Origin: Pontibacter vulgaris
Lineage (GTDB): Bacteria > Bacteroidota > Bacteroidia > Cytophagales > Hymenobacteraceae
Length of the DNA stretch: 64,000 nt
NCBI RefSeq assembly: GCF_022758145.1
Contig: NZ_JAJVDH010000001.1
Span: 1-64,000, forward strand
Direction: 5' to 3'
In this document: piece after piece, positions 34,857 through 44,360 of the stretch
How positions within the stretch are numbered: position 1 is the first letter of the stretch
Layout of the letters: the number at the start of each line of letters is the position of its first letter
Made by a program: the position numbers and the translations under genes
The notes under the pieces: model-generated
What the model was told of the DNA's origin: nothing
The model's database searches: none
What the model saw: the letters and a program-made list of their open reading frames with translations, nothing else

Positions 34857-35762
34857 TTATACTTCGTCTTCGTCAGGCAGTATTTCTACATCCTGCACCA
34901 ATACAAAGTTTTCTATTTCGCGGGCTTTTGGTGTGTTGGCCAGGCCGCCTTCGGCAGTCTCTTTGTACTTGCGTTCCATACTTTCGCCTACTTCGCCCAG
35001 GGCTGCCACACACTGGTCTACAGGTATAACAGGGTCTACGCCGGCTATGGCCAACTGAGACGATGAATAGGCAATAGCGGCTGCACTGGCATTACGAACG
35101 ATGCATGGTACTTCCACCAATCCGGCAACAGGGTCGCACACCAAACCCAGCATACACTGTATTGTTATGGCCACCGCATTAAACACCTGATCTACGTTAC
35201 CGCCAAGGCAGTAAACTATAGCTCCGGCCGCCATAGCAGCCGCGCTGCCGGTTTCGGCCTGGCAACCACCTACGGCACCTGCCAGCGATGCATTCTGCTC
35301 TATAATAAGCGCGATGCCTGCCGCAACCAGTAAGCCTTCGTGTATCTTTCTATCGGCAAGGCCATGAAGCTCCTGCAAAGTTGTTAGCGTGCCTGGCAAA
35401 ATACCTGATGCGCCTGCCGTTGGAGCAGCCACCACGCGGCCCATGCACGAGTTAACTTCTTTAGCACCCAAAGCCCGCGACACCAGCATCTGGAACTCCG
35501 GCGACAATACCGTAACCGGCGAGTTGGCCACTTTTTTAGCGCCATTGTTCACCATGCCCGAGCGCGAAGTCATGTTTTCGGTGAGGCCGGTTTTTACGGC
35601 ATCCTTCATCACTTCGTAAGCTTTGGCTATGTTTTCCCAAATAAATTCTTCGGTGCGGCCTTTCTGCTCAATTTCGTAATCGAGTACAGGCTGATATAGT
35701 GGTTCGCCGGTTTCAGCGCAATGCTTGCTCCAGCTCTTAAAGTCGTTGAATAGTAATGACAT
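34857..35762 (-). CDS. sdaAA: L-serine dehydratase, iron-sulfur-dependent, alpha subunit
   Basis: A 301-residue enzyme subunit converting L-serine to pyruvate and ammonia with a 4Fe-4S cluster. I chose the ATG at 35762. Family blocks are MTSRSGMVNNGAKKV, GRVVAAPTAGASGILPGTL, and the cysteines expected to ligate the cluster in GGCQAETGSAAAMAAG, GLVCDPVAGLVEVPC. The length corresponds to the alpha chain only; E. coli SdaA-type enzymes carry a beta domain in addition (about 450 residues). No beta subunit (sdaAB) is adjacent, so it must be encoded elsewhere or be dispensable. Confidence 0.94.
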   Translation of the reverse strand: MSLLFNDFKSWSKHCAETGEPLYQPVLDYEIEQKGRTEEFIWENIAKAYEVMKDAVKTGLTENMTSRSGMVNNGAKKVANSPVTVLSPEFQMLVSRALGAKEVNSCMGRVVAAPTAGASGILPGTLTTLQELHGLADRKIHEGLLVAAGIALIIEQNASLAGAVGGCQAETGSAAAMAAGAIVYCLGGNVDQVFNAVAITIQCMLGLVCDPVAGLVEVPCIVRNASAAAIAYSSSQLAIAGVDPVIPVDQCVAALGEVGESMERKYKETAEGGLANTPKAREIENFVLVQDVEILPDEDEV

Positions 35763-36034
35763 AAAATGCTTTCTAAACCTATTTGCCGCAAGCCGCGACA
35801 AGAGCATTAAAGATAAATCAAATTTCAGGAAACAGCTATACTTTGCCCCAAGTTACAAACACTATCCGCCCTGGTATTTGTTCGGTTTGCTCTCATCAAG
35901 TTCAGTAAAATTCTGACTCAAGTATAAAGCTTACCAATTTAAGGTGGCTGCTTCTGTTTTAACCCGGGGCTGGCAGACTGCGTTATTCGGGAGAGAGTTT
36001 ATACTTTGGCAGCTAATTTATACTTGTAAATACG

Positions 36035-36322
36035 ATGGATAAGCAAAATAAAAAGCGCGTAGCCATGCGCGTGCACGGCAAAGTACACGGTGTATTCTTC
36101 AGGGCCAGCACCCAGGAAAAGGCCGAAGAACTGGGCCTGACCGGTTTTGTGCAGAACGAAGCTGACGGTACTGTTTACCTGGAAGCCGAAGGAGACGCAC
36201 AAGCCCTGGAAATGCTGAAAGCATGGGCACATGTTGGCCCTCGCGCGGCACAGGTTGAAAAGGTAATAGTGAAGGAATTAGACGAACTGGAAGGCTTTGT
36301 GAAGTTTGAACAGAGGAGGTAG
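36035..36322 (+). CDS. acyP: Acylphosphatase
   Basis: A 95-residue enzyme hydrolysing carboxyl-phosphate bonds of acyl phosphates. The catalytic Arg is in GKVHGVFFRAST (about 17-25) and the catalytic Asn in FVQNEADGTVYLEAEG (about 41-50). The size is standard. It stands alone in the cytoplasm, with a 66 bp gap to the AT-rich gene downstream. Confidence 0.94.
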   Translation: MDKQNKKRVAMRVHGKVHGVFFRASTQEKAEELGLTGFVQNEADGTVYLEAEGDAQALEMLKAWAHVGPRAAQVEKVIVKELDELEGFVKFEQRR

Positions 36323-36388
36323 GGTTAGGAAGATGTATAATAATAGATTAACTTTATACTATATTGAGATGTAATTTATCTTACCAAA

Positions 36389-37402
36389 ATGAGCACAAGA
36401 ATCCTGCACTGTTCCACATCTGTTGAGAACTATAATATTTGTATTGAACAACAGGTAGCTGGATTTTCCCATCGTGGTCCACAACCTAATGATTTGATTT
36501 ACCTAGTTGTTAAAGTTGGAAAGAAGACACTTTGCGGAGCTCGATTCAAGCTTGATAAGCTTACGGATTTGAAGCCTTGGCCAGACGGCGAAAGATATAA
36601 ACATACTTTGAGCCTAAAAGAACTAGAATACTGTAAACCTTTTGACATTTCCATACTTTCACAAGCAGGAGGAAATTCATGGAGCATTAAATACATTCAA
36701 GGCTCTAAACCAATATCAGATCAACTTGCAAGCGATTTATTAAATCAGGAGTTTATAAATAATAAGATTGATAAGTTTATTCCTTTTGAATTAGACACTC
36801 CTGTAGTTCCTAAAATTGAAGCACAGGCTTTGACAGAACTTGCAGATACTCTTATTGAAGAGCCACCGCTTACGCGCGATTCAATAAAGATTCAAGCAAC
36901 TATAGCCAAAATCGGAGAAGGTATGGGCTTTAAAGTGTGGCTTCCAAGGAATGATAGAAACAGAATTTTTGAAGTATGGACACCTAAGCAAGGCTCTGTC
37001 TTAAAAGATTTACCTCTAAACTATAATCTCGATACTCTGCAAACAGTTGAAAATATAGATGTGCTTTGGATAAATGATCGAACAATAGTCAGAGCTTTTG
37101 AAGTAGAACATACAACTTCCATTTATTCAGGCATTTTGAGAATGGCTGATTTGATGGCACTGCAGCCAAACATATCTATTAAAGCACATATAGTTGCTCC
37201 TAATGAAAGGAGAGAGAAAGTAATGCAAGAATTATCCAGACCTGTTTTTAAGCATACTTTGGCTCCTTCGTGCACTTTTATTTCTTACGCAGCAATAGAA
37301 GAGCTTGCACAGCAGAAGATGCTCAAATTCATTAAAGAATCTATTCTAGATGATTTATCTGAGTCTGCACTTACATCAAAAACTATAGGAACTATAGTTT
37401 AA
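36389..37402 (+). CDS. Predicted PD-(D/E)XK nuclease with an EVE/PUA-like N-terminal domain
   Basis: A 337-residue protein I do not recognise by name. The C-terminal half (about 170-310) looks like a restriction-endonuclease fold: a helix IAKIGEGMGFKVWLPRND, a strand ENIDVLWIND, then FEVEHTTSIYSGILRMADLM, giving a D...ExE pattern in place of D...ExK, and finally IVAPNERREKVMQELSRPVF. The N-terminal part (1-125, with NDLIYLVVKVGKKTLCGARF and KPWPDGERYKHTL) resembles a small EVE/PUA-like beta-barrel, a fold that reads modified bases. Together this would suggest modification-dependent cleavage, but both assignments are by eye. Base composition is clearly more AT-rich than its neighbours, indicating transfer. 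It ends 7 bp before a Crp/Fnr gene. Confidence 0.55.
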   Translation: MSTRILHCSTSVENYNICIEQQVAGFSHRGPQPNDLIYLVVKVGKKTLCGARFKLDKLTDLKPWPDGERYKHTLSLKELEYCKPFDISILSQAGGNSWSIKYIQGSKPISDQLASDLLNQEFINNKIDKFIPFELDTPVVPKIEAQALTELADTLIEEPPLTRDSIKIQATIAKIGEGMGFKVWLPRNDRNRIFEVWTPKQGSVLKDLPLNYNLDTLQTVENIDVLWINDRTIVRAFEVEHTTSIYSGILRMADLMALQPNISIKAHIVAPNERREKVMQELSRPVFKHTLAPSCTFISYAAIEELAQQKMLKFIKESILDDLSESALTSKTIGTIV

Positions 37403-37409
37403 TTCTCCC

Positions 37410-37964
37410 ATGCTCCGCGCCCTTCTCCAGCAAATCCCATACTTCACCCCGGAAGATATAGCTGCGTTTGAACCGCTCTGGAAGAAGCAGGTGCACCTGA
37501 ACCGTTATGACTTCCTGATACGGCAGGGGCAGGTAGAGCAGGGTTTATACTTTGTAACCAGCGGTGCGCTTCGCATTTACTACCCGCTCCCCGACGAAGA
37601 TATTTGTGTAGGCTTTGGCTACCCGAACACGCTGATGATCTCGTTTCCGTCTTTTGTAGATGGTAAGCCGTCGGCGTATTACATACAGGCGCTTAAAAAG
37701 AGCGAGCTGCTGGGCATCAGCAAAACCGATTTGGTAAACCTGATGGAGGAGCGGCCCAACATTAAACGTTTCTGGTACGAGCAACTGGAGAAAGCACTGG
37801 TAGGTAAAATAGATCGCGAAGTAGACTTATTGTTACCTGAGCCGGAGCAACGCCTGCAACGCGTTATGCAGCGCAGCCCGCACCTGTTCCAGCACATCCC
37901 TAAAAAGTATATTGCCTCGTACCTGCGCATGTCGCCTGAAACGCTGAGCCGCATTAAAGTATAA
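37410..37964 (+). CDS. Crp/Fnr family transcriptional regulator
   Basis: A 184-residue regulator with an N-terminal cyclic-nucleotide-binding-like barrel (about 15-120, with YDFLIRQGQVEQGLYFVTSG) and a short C-terminal helix-turn-helix ending IASYLRMSPETLSRI, typical of the Bacteroidota Crp/Fnr branch. No cysteine cluster for Fe-S binding is visible. It begins only 7 bp after the predicted nuclease gene, but its base composition is that of the host, so the pairing may be chance. Ligand and targets are unknown. Confidence 0.9.
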   Translation: MLRALLQQIPYFTPEDIAAFEPLWKKQVHLNRYDFLIRQGQVEQGLYFVTSGALRIYYPLPDEDICVGFGYPNTLMISFPSFVDGKPSAYYIQALKKSELLGISKTDLVNLMEERPNIKRFWYEQLEKALVGKIDREVDLLLPEPEQRLQRVMQRSPHLFQHIPKKYIASYLRMSPETLSRIKV

Positions 37965-38031
37965 ATACAGGATTAAACAGCAGGTAATGATCTATTTTAT
38001 ACTTTATGGCTGCTACCAAAACTAAGCATAG

Positions 38032-38080
38032 AAAATCCAAAGCCCATCAGTTTAAGCATAACTGATGGGCTTTGGATTTT
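38032..38080. terminator. Strong bidirectional terminator
   Basis: AAAATCCAAAGCCCATCAGT and its exact complement form a perfect stem of 21 bp around TAAGCAT, with A and T flanks, between convergent genes. Confidence 0.92.
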
Positions 38081-38097
38081 TATGAAACTTCTTAAAA

Positions 38098-38784
38098 TCA
38101 GTTAAGGCTATTAAAGTATATAACCAGTTCTGTTAAATCAGCATCGTTCTTTACGTTCAGCTTATTTGTTGTTATATACGCCTCTAGCTCAGGTTGTTTT
38201 GTTCCTAAAGCCGTGATAACTGATTTCTTGTCTTTCTTTATTTTAACCATTTTATCAGGCGTGGCAATGTAGTACTTTACACTTTCCTTAATCTGCTTGG
38301 TTTTTGCATGTGAGCTGGTAGACCGCTCCTCAACAATAGCTTTGGAAGACCTTTTCAATAACTTCGTATCGCCATCAGCAAGAACCTCATAAAACGCTTT
38401 TACACTTTCTCCATCTACTGCAGGAAAACCGTTTCGGAACCTTCTTATGGAAGCCTTATTTCCGGGCTCCTGGATTGTAAACTCGTGAACAGGCTCCATA
38501 AATAACTGGCGCTTGTTACCATCTGCGTTAAATACCAGCTCATCTTTCATCTGGTCAAATAACAGGCTCATGCCATCGTAAACAATGCCGTTTGCCAGCG
38601 TTACCGACCCTTTAGACCAGGTATTATATAAGTATGGAGAACCTTCAACACCGAAGGGCTTGCTCGACATTATATTTACATCATTTGCATCAACAGCAAT
38701 ATTAACTCCCTGTGCATTAGTGCTAATAACACACCCACACATAAAGGCCGCAGACAGCGTTACTTTTAACAGAATCGATTTCAT
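38098..38784 (-). CDS. Exported protein of unknown function
   Basis: A 228-residue protein with a signal peptide (MKSILLKVTLSAAFMCGCVI, cleavage near NA before Q). The start at 38784 is preferred, with 38793 as an alternative. The mature part has KGSVTLANGIVYDGMSLLFD and ELVFNADGNKRQLFMEP followed by a charged lysine-rich region. The pattern resembles small Bacteroidota exported proteins with a single beta-sheet module, but I cannot name it. It has its own terminator on the 3' side. Confidence 0.7.
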   Translation of the reverse strand: MKSILLKVTLSAAFMCGCVISTNAQGVNIAVDANDVNIMSSKPFGVEGSPYLYNTWSKGSVTLANGIVYDGMSLLFDQMKDELVFNADGNKRQLFMEPVHEFTIQEPGNKASIRRFRNGFPAVDGESVKAFYEVLADGDTKLLKRSSKAIVEERSTSSHAKTKQIKESVKYYIATPDKMVKIKKDKKSVITALGTKQPELEAYITTNKLNVKNDADLTELVIYFNSLN

Positions 38785-38963
38785 ATTAACCAAAGTTATA
38801 AAGCAATAGAATTTTAAAATCTATATTACCCAGGTAATTTATATATAAGATTTTGCAAATACAATCTTCCTAAATTAATATGAAAAGCAAAATCAGTTAT
38901 TAAACAGTATAAAGCTTCTATAAATCTTGATTTCCGTCAAGGATCGGGAAGTATAACCAGCTG

Positions 38964-38971
38964 TATCTTTG
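38964..38971 (+). promoter_or_regulatory. Candidate -7 promoter element of dinB-like gene
   Basis: TATCTTTG, a match to TAnnTTTG, lies 18 bp before the start codon, so the leader would be very short. Confidence 0.5.
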
Positions 38972-38989
38972 TAGTGTACAAATAAAACT

Positions 38990-39550
38990 ATGAAAACCAT
39001 GATCACAGTAGAACAGCTATCCCAGAGAGCTCAGAACCTGCACGACAGAGCCGCCGAATTTGCCAGCTTAGACCTGCAACAGTTAAATTACAAACCAGGC
39101 CCCGACAGCTGGAGCATACTTGAATGCCTGGAACACCTGAACCGTTACAGCCGCTACTATAACCCTGCGCTGGCCAAGGCCATTGCCGCCAACCCTGCCA
39201 GCAATCCTACACCTAGTATAAACTATAGCTGGCTCGGTAAAAAATCGCTGGACATGGTACGGCCTGAAAATATGAAAAAGCACAAGACCGTAAAGCACAT
39301 GAACCCCAACAACAGCCATCTCGGTTTAAATACCATACAAGAGTTTTTGCAACACCAGCACCAGTTACTGCACCTGCTGCATGCGGCCATAGGCTCCGAC
39401 CTGAACAAAAAAGCCATACCTGTAGAGTTCTTTAAATTACTGAAGCTGCGAATTGGCGAAACGCTGGAGTTTGTGATAGTGCACCAGGAGCGCCACCTGC
39501 AGCAGGCGTTGCGAGTGAAAGAACAGGTAGTGCGCCAGGCTGCCGCTTAA
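38990..39550 (+). CDS. DinB family protein
   Basis: A 186-residue four-helix-bundle DinB/YfiT-like protein. Metal-ligand histidines expected in the family are seen in ILECLEHLNRYSRYY (about 50) and in FVIVHQERHLQQAL near 165. The linking sequence NYKPGPDSWSI is also typical. Members include bacillithiol- or mycothiol-dependent S-transferases and metal-dependent hydrolases. Given ytxJ elsewhere in the window a thiol-transferase role is possible but unproven. Confidence 0.9.
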   Translation: MKTMITVEQLSQRAQNLHDRAAEFASLDLQQLNYKPGPDSWSILECLEHLNRYSRYYNPALAKAIAANPASNPTPSINYSWLGKKSLDMVRPENMKKHKTVKHMNPNNSHLGLNTIQEFLQHQHQLLHLLHAAIGSDLNKKAIPVEFFKLLKLRIGETLEFVIVHQERHLQQALRVKEQVVRQAAA

Positions 39551-39659
39551 AGTTGTTGTTTCCTATAACACATACTTTTATACTTCTGCTTAAAATTTGC
39601 TTTCTTGCGGCCGGTTTGATGTTTAAACAAACTACAACAGGCAAGCACGCGCAAAGGGT

Positions 39660-40304
39660 ATGAAACAGAAGGCAATAGACTACGGATTTTTCCTGACAGG
39701 AATGGCTATGTTTGGCCTGGGCAACGCCCTGGCCGTGCAGGTAAAATACCTGGGCTTGCACCCGTGGGAAGTGCTTAACATGGCTTTGTTTCAGAAGTTC
39801 GGGTTTAGCCTGGGTACCTGGAGCACCATAGTTGGGTTAGTGTTCGTGATTATTTCCTGGTTTATGAACCGGAAGTATGTGAACATTGGCACTTTCCTGA
39901 ATGCTCTGCTGATCGGCCCTTTTACTGACCTGTTCTTATGGCTTGATTTCTTACCTAAAGCTACCGATACCTGGCTTGATTTCCTGATACTGGGCAGTAC
40001 CCTTGTAATTGGCGGTATTGCAGGCGGCCTGTATGTAGCAGCCGGAATTGGAGCCGGTCCCCGCGATGGCTTTATGCTTTCTATTTCGGAGCGTACCAGG
40101 CTATCGGTTAGCAATGCCCGCATTCTGGTAGAACTGATCGTGCTGGGGATAGGCTATGTTATGGGCGGGCCTGCTTTTATCGCGTCATTTTTCTATACCC
40201 TTATCCAAAGCCCGATATTCCAGTTTACGCTTAAGTTCTTCCGCAACGTGCGCATGAGCATGATCGAGAAACGCGAAAAAGAAAAAACAAAAGTATGCGC
40301 CTAG
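39660..40304 (+). CDS. YczE/YyaS/YitT family membrane protein
   Basis: A 214-residue inner-membrane protein with five predicted hydrophobic segments (at about 10-28, 50-70, 78-95, 108-130, 158-195). The conserved GIGAGPRDGFMLSIS and VLNMALFQKFGFSLGTWS are family marks. The function is unknown for most members; a YczE relative in Bacillus affects antibiotic production, but transfer of that role is not justified. The C-terminal tail is charged and cytoplasmic. Confidence 0.88.
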   Translation: MKQKAIDYGFFLTGMAMFGLGNALAVQVKYLGLHPWEVLNMALFQKFGFSLGTWSTIVGLVFVIISWFMNRKYVNIGTFLNALLIGPFTDLFLWLDFLPKATDTWLDFLILGSTLVIGGIAGGLYVAAGIGAGPRDGFMLSISERTRLSVSNARILVELIVLGIGYVMGGPAFIASFFYTLIQSPIFQFTLKFFRNVRMSMIEKREKEKTKVCA

Positions 40305-40337
40305 CCTGAGCTATTGCTCTGTACTTGATCTGCTATC

Positions 40338-41756
40338 TTAAGTATAACTAACCTTTACTTCTTCTTTCTCTCCCGTACTGATATCGATCTTATAAAGCTG
40401 GTGGCTGTTGGTGCTGGTTACCCATAGTTGCCCGCCCAGAAATAAAACATCATTAGGTTCGCTTAGCCCATCTGCCAGCGTCCAGACGCGATGGCGCTCC
40501 ATATCCAGCACTTTTATTTTGCCATTGTAGGTATCGGCAATGTATACATCTGTGTCAATTATCTCCAGGCCTACGCAGTGTTGCAGCAGGGCATCATCTA
40601 CCGGCCCATCTGCATCACCAAAATCGAATAAGCCCCTGCCAAGCGGTGTTAGCACCATACCTGTTTCTAAATTAACAGACCGGATGGCACTGGCTTCCGC
40701 ATCGGCGACATAAAGTATGTTTCCCTTATGAGCAAGCCCGCTGGGTTGGTTAAATGCAGCTTCATGCAGCGTACCGTTGGTAAGGGCTTCGCGGCCGCTT
40801 CCGGCAAAACGGTATACTTTTTCTGTTACAAGGTCCATGCGCAGTAGCTGGTGGTTGCCGGCGCTGGCAATGTATAAGTTGTTTTCAAGTATAAGCAGGT
40901 CCCAGGGGCTGTTGGGATTTACCGGTTCGTTCAGTTTATCATCCAGGAAATAATAATCCAGTTCGCCTGTGCCGGCGGCAGTACTTACCTGTTTCCGATC
41001 CAGGTCTACTTTTCGTATGGCGTTATTTTTAGCATCGGCTACATAAAGTATGCGCCCATGCAGTGCCAGCCCGTGTGGCTCATAAAAGCTGGCATCTGTG
41101 TAACTACCGTTTGCAAAACCTGCTGCGCCGTTGCCTATAGTTTCCAGTATCTGCCCTTGCTGGTTCAGTTTAAGTATGCGGTTATGCCCGCTGTCGGAAA
41201 GGTAAATATGGCCTTCGCTATCGCTTATAAGCTTGGATGGAAAGTATAAAACAGAGTTTTCCCGCGCTTCCACGTGAAACCGGATCGGCTCCCTGTTCAG
41301 AATATCCTTAAATTCTTCCTGCATTTTCAGGATGTGTGGCTGCACAGTTTGGTACACGCTTTCGCCGGCATGTTGCCCTACTACCTTTCCATTGGGATCT
41401 ATGAGCACAATGGTTGGCCATGCCCTTATGCCATACTGGTCCCATAGTTTAAAATCAGCGTCGTTTACTACGGGGTGCTTAATACCAAATTTAAGTATGG
41501 CCTGCCTTATAGTTTCGTTATGCTTTTCGGCTTCGAACTTAGCGGAGTGTATACCTATTACAACCAGTATATCGGTAAATTCTTCTTCCAGCCTTTCCAG
41601 GTCAGGGATAATATGCTGGCAGTTAATGCAACCGAAAGTCCAGAAATCGAGCAGCACAATTTTGCCTTTAAAGTCTTTTACAGACCAGGCGCGGCCGGAA
41701 TTTAGCCAACCATATGGGGTATCAATTTCTGGTGCATTTACACGTCCGGTAAGCAT
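40338..41756 (-). CDS. Thioredoxin-like / NHL-repeat protein (NHLRC2-like)
   Basis: A 472-residue protein joining an N-terminal thioredoxin-like domain (about 10-150) to a six-bladed NHL beta-propeller (about 160-465). The redox site is LDFWTFGCINCQH, a CxxC pair near residue 38-41, and the cis-proline region is YGIRAWPTIVLIDPNGKVVG. Propeller blades are marked by YLSDSGHNRILKL, YVADAKNNAIRKVDL and YIADTYNGKIKVLD. It matches the architecture of NHLRC2, whose exact activity is unclear. No signal peptide is visible, so it is probably cytoplasmic. Confidence 0.92.
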   Translation of the reverse strand: MLTGRVNAPEIDTPYGWLNSGRAWSVKDFKGKIVLLDFWTFGCINCQHIIPDLERLEEEFTDILVVIGIHSAKFEAEKHNETIRQAILKFGIKHPVVNDADFKLWDQYGIRAWPTIVLIDPNGKVVGQHAGESVYQTVQPHILKMQEEFKDILNREPIRFHVEARENSVLYFPSKLISDSEGHIYLSDSGHNRILKLNQQGQILETIGNGAAGFANGSYTDASFYEPHGLALHGRILYVADAKNNAIRKVDLDRKQVSTAAGTGELDYYFLDDKLNEPVNPNSPWDLLILENNLYIASAGNHQLLRMDLVTEKVYRFAGSGREALTNGTLHEAAFNQPSGLAHKGNILYVADAEASAIRSVNLETGMVLTPLGRGLFDFGDADGPVDDALLQHCVGLEIIDTDVYIADTYNGKIKVLDMERHRVWTLADGLSEPNDVLFLGGQLWVTSTNSHQLYKIDISTGEKEEVKVSYT

Positions 41757-41845
41757 AGGTATAGCAGGTTTTAATGTCAGAAATAGTGCCTTACTGTTAC
41801 CGCTTCGTTGCCGGAAAGGTTATGCTGCCAACTGTGCAGAAAGTA

Positions 41846-44254
41846 TTAAAATGCCAGCGATAAAGTAAGCTTGAAAATGAGGTTATCAGAGGCCTTATCA
41901 AAAGCATACGGCCCATAGCGGTAAAAAGCCCCGACACCTATACCTGAAAAAGCGGAGCTGATAACGTTGTTGAGCATAAGACCTGACTCGTAAAACCCTT
42001 TCCGCATGTTAGCAAAGTTTACAGGCAGCTCCTGCTGTTGCTGTTTCAGATCGCCGAAGCCTATGTTGGTGATGGCTACCAGGTCAGGTTTAAAAAAGCC
42101 GGTTTTGAGCAGGCGTTTGCCAAAGTTTTGTTTAAAAAAAATAGCAGCATAACGGTCAGACAGGAATTCGTAAGGCCGCATCGTTTCGAAGCCATCGCTG
42201 GTATACACGGTATAGGTAGAGCTATAGCTGCCATAACCATTGTAAAGGCTCACAAACGGAGCCGCGCCTTCTATCAATCCGCCAGCTAAAGTTAAACTTG
42301 TTTCGCCAAAGCTACGGTGGCTTACCGATGCCTCCAGCCGTGCGTCATACTTGCTGTAACTATACGCTCCGTTCAACAAGCCATCAATGCCGCGAGTATA
42401 TTGCAACCATAGTACAGGGTAAGTTGAGGCTACCGGCATAACCTGGTTAAATTGCTGCATCAGTTGCTCGCCATAGGCATAACGTAAACCAATGCCGGCT
42501 TCTGTAATGTTAAACTCCGGCTGAGCTATACTTTCCTGGGTGGTTGTAAGCAGGGTTGGGCGGCGCTGCTCCTGCCGTAAAATTGTCTGCACCTGCATAT
42601 ACCTGAAAACACGCCCCGAAAGCGAAGCACTGTTGTGGGTAGTATAATCAAGGTTATCCAGCACGGCAGGGCGCAGATCAGAAAGCAAACTGCGTAGTTT
42701 AAAAGGCAAGCGCCGGCCGCCGGGCTCCAACACGTCTTCAAAATGCTCTGCCGCCAGTTTTAAATCAGAGGGCTTGTGCAATACTACAGAAACATCAGCT
42801 CCATACTTTTTCTTTTCATCCCGCAGACCATAGCCCCAGTAACCACCTATACTAAAGCGCTCCGAAAGCCGGTCGTTGGTGTGGGCGCCAATTCCCAGGC
42901 GGGTACCTTCAAACCTGCTCACACGAAACAGCCGGTTAATATCCAGGCTAAGGGGCCCTAGCGGGATCTGCTTTGCCACCAGGTATTCGATGGTCCGGAT
43001 AGTTCTGTCGAGCTTTTGTTTCCTGCCTACACTATCGAGGCGCTGGTAGGTGCGCTGCTCTATGGTGGTTAACGTATCGGGGCGTTGCTGCTGCCAGAAA
43101 CTATCCTGTTGCCGGCCTGCATCGGCGTTTTGTTTGAGGGCGATAATGCTAAAATCGCGGCTGCGCAAACCCGGGTTCAGGTTTACGTTGGTGATGTAGG
43201 TGCGAAGTATACCATAAGGCTGATGGCCACGAAGCAACAAATGCTGCACGGTAATTTCCACATTCAGCTCTTTCGGAAACCATTGCTTTCCGTTTACCAA
43301 TTCAAACTGCTGCTCCAGTTTCAAGCCACGTTTATCATCCCTGGCCGCCGATTCGGCTATAACATTCTGCACTGCCCAGCCATTGCTGTTGATATAAAGT
43401 AAGCCTTTCAGTCCGTCAAAATTCTTCCCGCGCAGAGGCTTAAAAGAGATGATGTATACTGTATCCGGGCCAACTACAGAGGTTTCTTCCAGCAGGAAAT
43501 CATACTTGCGGATACTTCCGGTACTTAAGGGGCTGAGGTAGCGCTTGCCAAAGAACACGGGCATATCGGCGTAAACGGAAAACTCACGGGCTTCGGCGGC
43601 TACTACCCCAAAGCTGGGCTGCTGCAAACCCGAAACCCGCGTGGCCAGTATGGTTTCTTTTGCCTGGTTGGGGCGCAGGTAGGCATAATCGGTTACACTT
43701 TCCATCAGGAAAAGGTATTGCTTTGCCAGCAAGTCACGCATTTTCAGGTATGCCGAGTCCTGTTTCGAGAGCTGCAGGGTATCGCTTAGTTCATACTCCT
43801 GGGCATCGGTTGCGGTAAGTATAAATTTGTTGTAAGTGCGGTAAGTATAAGCCGGGAGATTTTCGGTGCTGTTGTGTTCGCGGTTCTGGTGCGCCAGCCG
43901 GATGATGCGGTGCGCCGGGTTAGTGCCGGAGCGTACAATAACTTCTGTAAGGCGTGCGGCGGCCGGTTGCAGGTTAATATTTATAGTTTCTACCGAGTCG
44001 GGGTAAACAATTTGCGGCGCATAGCCTACATAACTGAACCTTACGCTTTTAACAGGCCGGTTGTGCCGCAGTTGATATTGCCCGTCAAGGTTGGTGGTAG
44101 TGCCCGTTTCGCCATCGTTTACGGCTATATTTACAAAAGCCAGCTTCTCATTTGTCTGGGCATCGCGCACAGTGCCCCGCAGCGTATACACCTGCGCCAG
44201 CAACGGTATGGCTATACTTAACAAACAGAAAAACAGTGTGAGGAGTGGTCGCAT
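41846..44254 (-). CDS. DUF5686 outer-membrane protein with carboxypeptidase-regulatory N-terminus
   Basis: An 802-residue outer-membrane protein. I chose the ATG at 44254 because the signal peptide MRPLLTLFFCLLSIAIPLLA begins there. Residues about 22-105 form a carboxypeptidase-regulatory-like domain (TLRGTVRDAQTNEKLAFVNI), and the remainder follows the DUF5686 pattern (AHRIIRLAHQNREHN, SVTDYAYLRPNQAKETILAT) ending in a barrel (GIGVGAFYRYGPY, LIFKLTLSLAF). The DUF5686 function is not established. It has no SusC/D partner or TonB box. Confidence 0.9.
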   Translation of the reverse strand: MRPLLTLFFCLLSIAIPLLAQVYTLRGTVRDAQTNEKLAFVNIAVNDGETGTTTNLDGQYQLRHNRPVKSVRFSYVGYAPQIVYPDSVETININLQPAAARLTEVIVRSGTNPAHRIIRLAHQNREHNSTENLPAYTYRTYNKFILTATDAQEYELSDTLQLSKQDSAYLKMRDLLAKQYLFLMESVTDYAYLRPNQAKETILATRVSGLQQPSFGVVAAEAREFSVYADMPVFFGKRYLSPLSTGSIRKYDFLLEETSVVGPDTVYIISFKPLRGKNFDGLKGLLYINSNGWAVQNVIAESAARDDKRGLKLEQQFELVNGKQWFPKELNVEITVQHLLLRGHQPYGILRTYITNVNLNPGLRSRDFSIIALKQNADAGRQQDSFWQQQRPDTLTTIEQRTYQRLDSVGRKQKLDRTIRTIEYLVAKQIPLGPLSLDINRLFRVSRFEGTRLGIGAHTNDRLSERFSIGGYWGYGLRDEKKKYGADVSVVLHKPSDLKLAAEHFEDVLEPGGRRLPFKLRSLLSDLRPAVLDNLDYTTHNSASLSGRVFRYMQVQTILRQEQRRPTLLTTTQESIAQPEFNITEAGIGLRYAYGEQLMQQFNQVMPVASTYPVLWLQYTRGIDGLLNGAYSYSKYDARLEASVSHRSFGETSLTLAGGLIEGAAPFVSLYNGYGSYSSTYTVYTSDGFETMRPYEFLSDRYAAIFFKQNFGKRLLKTGFFKPDLVAITNIGFGDLKQQQQELPVNFANMRKGFYESGLMLNNVISSAFSGIGVGAFYRYGPYAFDKASDNLIFKLTLSLAF

Positions 44255-44273
44255 CTGGTAAAGATATAAAAGA

Positions 44274-44312
44274 AATGGCGCCTCGCCCAAAACCGGAAGA
44301 AGCGCCATTTTA
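44274..44312 (-). terminator. Rho-independent terminator of the PAP2 phosphatase gene
   Basis: On the minus strand AAAATGGCGC pairs with GCGCCATTTC around a loop of about 20 nt, between the PAP2 stop and the DUF5686 start. Confidence 0.75.
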
Positions 44313-44360
44313 TACTTTTATACTTAGTTTATAGTTTAGTATTTGCCAGCCTTTAAGAAC

